The translations under genes were made by a program, and so were the position numbers. A DNA stretch of 9,315 bases, taken from Desulfobacteraceae bacterium (GTDB lineage Bacteria; Desulfobacterota; Desulfobacteria; Desulfobacterales; Desulfobacteraceae). Of the stretch, positions 6,041-9,315 are shown piece by piece. Location: positions 1 through 9,315 of the forward strand of contig JAGLLQ010000267.1 of NCBI GenBank assembly GCA_023140455.1, written 5' to 3'. The notes beneath the pieces are model-generated. The model saw only the letters and a program-made list of their open reading frames with translations, searched no databases and was not told the origin of the DNA. Each line of letters starts with the position of its first letter. Within the stretch, counting starts at the first letter, position 1.

Positions 6041-7870
6041 ATGAAAACAATAAAAATAGTGAATGATGTTCTGGATTTTGTGCTTTCATCAATGAAGAAA
6101 TCAGATATGCTGTGTTCACTTAACAAACAGGCTCTTTCTCAAATCGCGGACCGTGCTACCCTGATAGAGTATGAAAAAAAAGAAATTATTATTAAAGAAA
6201 ACGATAGCTCAGAGGCATTTTTTATTATTATTAAAGGAGAATTAACTATTCTCCATAGTACTGAACTCAATAATGAAACAGTGGAACTTGGCAAGGTACA
6301 GCCATATAATATTATTGGGGATATTGGACTCCTTCTTGAAAAACCAAGAACTGCAACTATCAAAGCAGCTGAGAAATCACTTTTGCTTAAATTTGATAAA
6401 AGCCTTTTTGACTATATGTTTAAAAAAATTCCTGAATTCGGCAGTGCCGTAAGCAGACATCTTGCAGCTAGAGTAGACCATCTTTCATCTCGTTTCCCCC
6501 TGCCCTTATATGGTAAAGATGCTCCCCTTCCTGATGAAAATATTTTAAAAAAAATTCCAATGGATTTTATTATCAGGCAACGTGTTTTGCCACTGAAAAT
6601 TGAAGAAAATTTCCTGAGCCTGGGATTTATTAACGACCCTAATTCATCCATACTTGAATCTCTGCGAAGATTTGTTCCAGGCATGGAATTTAAACTTCTT
6701 AGAATCGATAACGATTATTTTAACAAGGTAATGCAATCTCAATCCGGTATTAATCTTAATATTGGAACAGCTGAAGCACCTGAGGACATGGCAGCATCAG
6801 GGAAATCGCCAGACCTCGACCCTCTGCTGCAAAGAATGATAGCTGAAGGGGCGTCAGATTTACATCTCCCAGCCGGCCAAAACCCTTACTGGCGTATTGA
6901 CGGTGAGCTGAAGGCTATTTCTGACTCAAAAAAATTAGGGGCAAATGAAGTTGAAGACCTCTTAAATGAAGCTATGGACGAACATATAAAAAAAGATTTC
7001 TTAAAAAACAATGATGCAGATTTTGTATATTCTTTGCCAGGCAGTGCACGCTTCAGAGTCAATCTTTTTCGTGATGAAAATGGAGTCAATGCTGTATTCA
7101 GGTTTATTCCGGCAACAATTATGACTTTTGAAGAACTGAACCTTCCTCCGGTTGTTAAAGAGTTCTGCAACTATAGTAATGGATTAGTGCTTGTTTGCGG
7201 GCCTACAGGTTCCGGTAAATCAACAACACTTGCATCTATGATCGACTATATTAACAAAAACCATTATTCACATATTATAACCCTTGAAGATCCCATTGAA
7301 TTTCTCCATAAAAGCAACCGCTCTTTAGTTAACCAACGGGAAATTGGAGCTCACATGCCCAACTATTATAGAGGTTTAAGGTCAGCTCTCAGGGAAGATC
7401 CGGACATCATTCTTGTCGGAGAACTCCGTGATGCAGAGACTGTATCTCTTGCAATCGAAGCTGCCAATACAGGTCATCTGGTTTTTGGTACGCTTCATAC
7501 CAATTCAGCCATAAGCACAATCTCAAGAATTATTGATTCATTCCCGCCTGATGAACAATCCCGGGTGCGCACAGGGCTCAGCGATACTTTAAGAGGTATT
7601 ATTTCTCAAGTACTGTGTAAACGTACTACCGGCGGGCGGGTTGCTGCAATGGAAATACTTGTCTTTGATACTCCCATTGCCAACCTTGTCAGGGAAAATA
7701 AAACAAATCAAATAGCTTCCTCAATGCAAACAGGAAAGGTCAAAGGGAATACTATTATGAATGAAATGTTGTCCAAACTTATAAAATCCGGTAAAATAGA
7801 TTTTAAAGAAGCTCTCAGCAAAACACCGGACAGGGAAGGCTTGAGAAGACTAACTGGAAACGTAAAATAG
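6041..7870 (+). CDS. Cyclic-nucleotide-binding domain fused to GspE_N-like domain and PilT-type pilus ATPase
   Basis: This is a cytoplasmic motor ATPase of 609 residues; ordinary PilT is about 345. There are three parts. Residues about 20-140 form a CNB/CRP-type beta barrel, with phosphate cassette GDIGLL (93-98) and RTAT (103-106); Arg103 is the phosphate-binding Arg, and Asp94 replaces the usual Glu. Residues about 166-235 resemble the GspE/PilB N-terminal domain (IPMDFIIRQRVLPLKIEENF, FINDP). After a loose linker, residues 258-580 are a PilT core: EGASDLHLPAG (269-279), Walker A GPTGSGKST (387-395), Asp box TLEDPIEF (414-421), Walker B DIILVGELRD (455-464) and His box TGHLVFGTLHTNSA (477-490). 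The retraction motif AIRNLIRE reads PIANLVRE here. ATG 6041 is chosen over TTG 6023 because GGAG (6025-6028) precedes it by 12 bases. It is probably a retraction-type motor gated by a cyclic nucleotide. The cyclase gene starts 18 bases downstream. Confidence 0.93.
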   Translation: MKTIKIVNDVLDFVLSSMKKSDMLCSLNKQALSQIADRATLIEYEKKEIIIKENDSSEAFFIIIKGELTILHSTELNNETVELGKVQPYNIIGDIGLLLEKPRTATIKAAEKSLLLKFDKSLFDYMFKKIPEFGSAVSRHLAARVDHLSSRFPLPLYGKDAPLPDENILKKIPMDFIIRQRVLPLKIEENFLSLGFINDPNSSILESLRRFVPGMEFKLLRIDNDYFNKVMQSQSGINLNIGTAEAPEDMAASGKSPDLDPLLQRMIAEGASDLHLPAGQNPYWRIDGELKAISDSKKLGANEVEDLLNEAMDEHIKKDFLKNNDADFVYSLPGSARFRVNLFRDENGVNAVFRFIPATIMTFEELNLPPVVKEFCNYSNGLVLVCGPTGSGKSTTLASMIDYINKNHYSHIITLEDPIEFLHKSNRSLVNQREIGAHMPNYYRGLRSALREDPDIILVGELRDAETVSLAIEAANTGHLVFGTLHTNSAISTISRIIDSFPPDEQSRVRTGLSDTLRGIISQVLCKRTTGGRVAAMEILVFDTPIANLVRENKTNQIASSMQTGKVKGNTIMNEMLSKLIKSGKIDFKEALSKTPDREGLRRLTGNVK

Positions 7871-7888
7871 CAGCTCAGGTAAATCATT

Positions 7889-9187
7889 ATGGCAAAGGAT
7901 TTCACCCAATTATTACAGGATGTTGTAATTAAACAGGCTAGCAATTTAATTAATCTTGATCTCTATAATAAAGCGATTCTTTCCACCTTGCCTGTGGCAC
8001 TCTTTGCCACTAATGAAGATGGGAAAATCCAAACTGTTAATAATGCGGCAGAAGAAATTTTTAAAATTAGCTCTGACCAGGTAAAAGGAGAACCCCTTGT
8101 CAATTTTCTTAAATCTTCTAAAGAGCTTGTTGATAAAGCACAACAAACCATAAAAACCGGCGATTCTTTTCATCTCAGATCTGAAAAGCTCACATTAGAT
8201 TCCGGTAAAGAAATTGTCGGGAATTTCTATCTGCAACCTCTTAAAGATGAAGAAAAGGCTATACGGGGTATACTGCTTACTATTGAGGATCTGACATATG
8301 TTCATTTTCTTCAGGATGCTTTTAAACATTATGTACCTCCCTCAGTGTCTGAACTCATCTCAAAAGATCCTAAAGATCTGAAACTTGGTGGAGAAGAAAA
8401 AGAGTTGACTGTACTATTCTCAGATCTGATTGGTTTCTCGGCCATAAGCGAAAAATATTCCCCTGGAGAAATGGTCACCATACTTAGTGATTATTTTGAT
8501 GAAATGACAGATCAAGTTTTTTTATACGAAGGTACTTTATCTGAATATGTGGGTGATGAATTACTGGCAATTTTCGGCGCACCTGTTGATCAACCTGATA
8601 ATGCAACTCGTGCCTGCTTTGCAGCACTTGCAATGGATGATTGCCTTCGAAAAATGCGCAAAATATGGCTAAGGGCAAACCGTCCAGCTTTAAAAGCAAG
8701 AATAGGCATTAACACAGGCCGTATGCTTGTGGGCAATCTTGGATCACGTCACCGATTTTCATATGGTGTTGTTGGTGACAACGTAAACCTCGGGTCGCGT
8801 ATGGAAGGCTTATGCGGAATATACGGAGTTAATATTCTTGTTAGTGAAGCCACAGCTACTCAGGCAAAAAACGCTGTTATCTTAAGAGAAATTGATAAGG
8901 TAATAGTTAAAGGAAGGATACAGCCTGTTAAAATATTTGAACTGGTTTCAAAAAAGGATGATTCCTTACCGCCTTTAAAACATGAATCTTTATCACTCTA
9001 TAACAATGGACTGATGTCTTACTATAATCAAGATTGGATGGCTGCAATAAAATATTTCAAAAAAACACTTGATGCATGGCCAAAAGATAATCCTGCAAAA
9101 ATTATGATTAAACGTTGCGAAACCTTCCAGGAAACACCCCTGCCAATTGAATGGGATGGTGTGTTTGAACATCTGACAAAAAAATAA
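7889..9187 (+). CDS. PAS domain-class III nucleotide cyclase, guanylate-type residues
   Basis: This 432-residue protein converts a purine nucleoside triphosphate to the 3',5'-cyclic form. It has no signal peptide or membrane segment. A PAS sensor domain spans about 28-140 (TLPVALFATNEDGKIQTVNNA is its start), then a connecting helix and HYVPPSVSELI lead into the catalytic domain (about 168-350). The metal-binding residues are Asp179 (FSDLIGFS) and Asp223 (VGDELLAIFGAP). The transition-state pair Asn300 and Arg304 (VNLGSR) is intact, so it should be active as a homodimer. The purine-selecting positions are Glu219 (SEYVGD) and Gly293 (SYGVVGD); adenylate cyclases normally have Lys and Asp/Thr there. 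A C-terminal segment (about 362-432) contains one TPR-like helix pair and the tail PIEWDGVFEHLTKK. ATG 7889 has AGG (7877-7879) nine bases upstream. It lies 18 bases after the CNB-PilT gene, so the two are co-transcribed. Most automated tools would call it adenylate/guanylate cyclase. Confidence 0.93.
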   Translation: MAKDFTQLLQDVVIKQASNLINLDLYNKAILSTLPVALFATNEDGKIQTVNNAAEEIFKISSDQVKGEPLVNFLKSSKELVDKAQQTIKTGDSFHLRSEKLTLDSGKEIVGNFYLQPLKDEEKAIRGILLTIEDLTYVHFLQDAFKHYVPPSVSELISKDPKDLKLGGEEKELTVLFSDLIGFSAISEKYSPGEMVTILSDYFDEMTDQVFLYEGTLSEYVGDELLAIFGAPVDQPDNATRACFAALAMDDCLRKMRKIWLRANRPALKARIGINTGRMLVGNLGSRHRFSYGVVGDNVNLGSRMEGLCGIYGVNILVSEATATQAKNAVILREIDKVIVKGRIQPVKIFELVSKKDDSLPPLKHESLSLYNNGLMSYYNQDWMAAIKYFKKTLDAWPKDNPAKIMIKRCETFQETPLPIEWDGVFEHLTKK

Positions 9188-9210
9188 AATACAGCAACGG
9201 TTGAAATCAC

Positions 9211-9257
9211 TGGGCGACTTGGTTAAAGCTTTAAGCCCATTTTAATTCAGTTTTTTT
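9211..9257 (+). terminator. Probable terminator after the cyclase gene, containing a 12-base palindrome
   Basis: TGGGC (9211-9215) pairs with GCCCA (9235-9239), extended by TT/AA across a three-base bulge. T runs follow at 9240-9243 and 9251-9257. The loop holds the perfect palindrome TTAAAGCTTTAA (9223-9234), which can form an alternative small stem. The position, 23 bases after the stop codon, fits a transcription terminator, though the stem is modest. From here to the window end (9315) I see no further gene. Confidence 0.5.
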
Positions 9258-9315
9258 ATGCTGATGAGTGCATTATTGCAAGATAAGAGTTAATACCTAA
9301 CAACAAAAATCTTTC

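Noticed and set aside
6041..6460. CRP-family transcription factor as identity of the N-terminal domain
   Set aside because: There is no helix-turn-helix after the CNB domain; the frame continues without a break into GspE_N-like and PilT domains, so it is a sensor domain of the motor.
1..9315. CRISPR arrays, insertion sequences, tRNA or rRNA genes
   Set aside because: I saw no regularly spaced repeats, transposase motifs, terminal inverted repeats or cloverleaf-forming segments.

Overview
The window is one strand-consistent block of a Gram-negative bacterial genome; every gene reads on the + strand. The base composition is AT-rich. The gene set is a signal-peptide-bearing M48/TPR periplasmic protease of BepA type, a PilT-type pilus ATPase, and a PAS-class III cyclase ending in a 'WDGVF' tail. 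My best guess from this is a Desulfobacterota (former Deltaproteobacteria) relative. That assignment is an inference from gene style, not a search result.

Layout. Positions 1-623 hold the C-terminal part of a BMP/PnrA-family nucleoside-binding lipoprotein, followed by a strong intrinsic terminator (634-660). A 392-base gap (624-1015) has no convincing gene but contains a 9-base direct repeat (722-749) and a long A/T-flanked hairpin (861-899). Positions 1016-4544 encode the rest of a nucleoside-type ABC importer: a double-domain ATPase and two BPD_transp_2 permeases, with an 8-base overlap and a 12-base gap between them. The order substrate-binding protein - ATPase - permease - permease matches Bacillus NupNOPQ (YufNOPQ). 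One base after the second permease comes the M48 metalloprotease/TPR gene, whose best-supported start is a non-standard ATC codon. After 73 bases (possible extended -10 promoter) comes a two-gene unit: a three-domain CNB-GspE_N-PilT ATPase (6041-7870) and, 18 bases on, a PAS-linked class III nucleotide cyclase (7889-9187). A likely terminator follows at 9211-9243.

How the genes may work together. The transporter genes would import purine nucleosides. The protease would act on outer-membrane assembly in the periplasm. The most interesting pair is the last one: a cyclase that makes a cyclic nucleotide sits next to a pilus-retraction-type ATPase with an N-terminal cyclic-nucleotide-binding domain. 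The cyclase has Glu and Gly where adenylate cyclases usually have Lys and Asp/Thr, which is a guanylate-cyclase pattern. The CNB domain has the Arg-Thr-Ala phosphate-cassette form found in cGMP kinases. I therefore propose a two-gene module in which PAS-sensed input produces cGMP (or cAMP) that directly gates a PilT-like motor. I know of no characterised example. This is a hypothesis built on visible residues.
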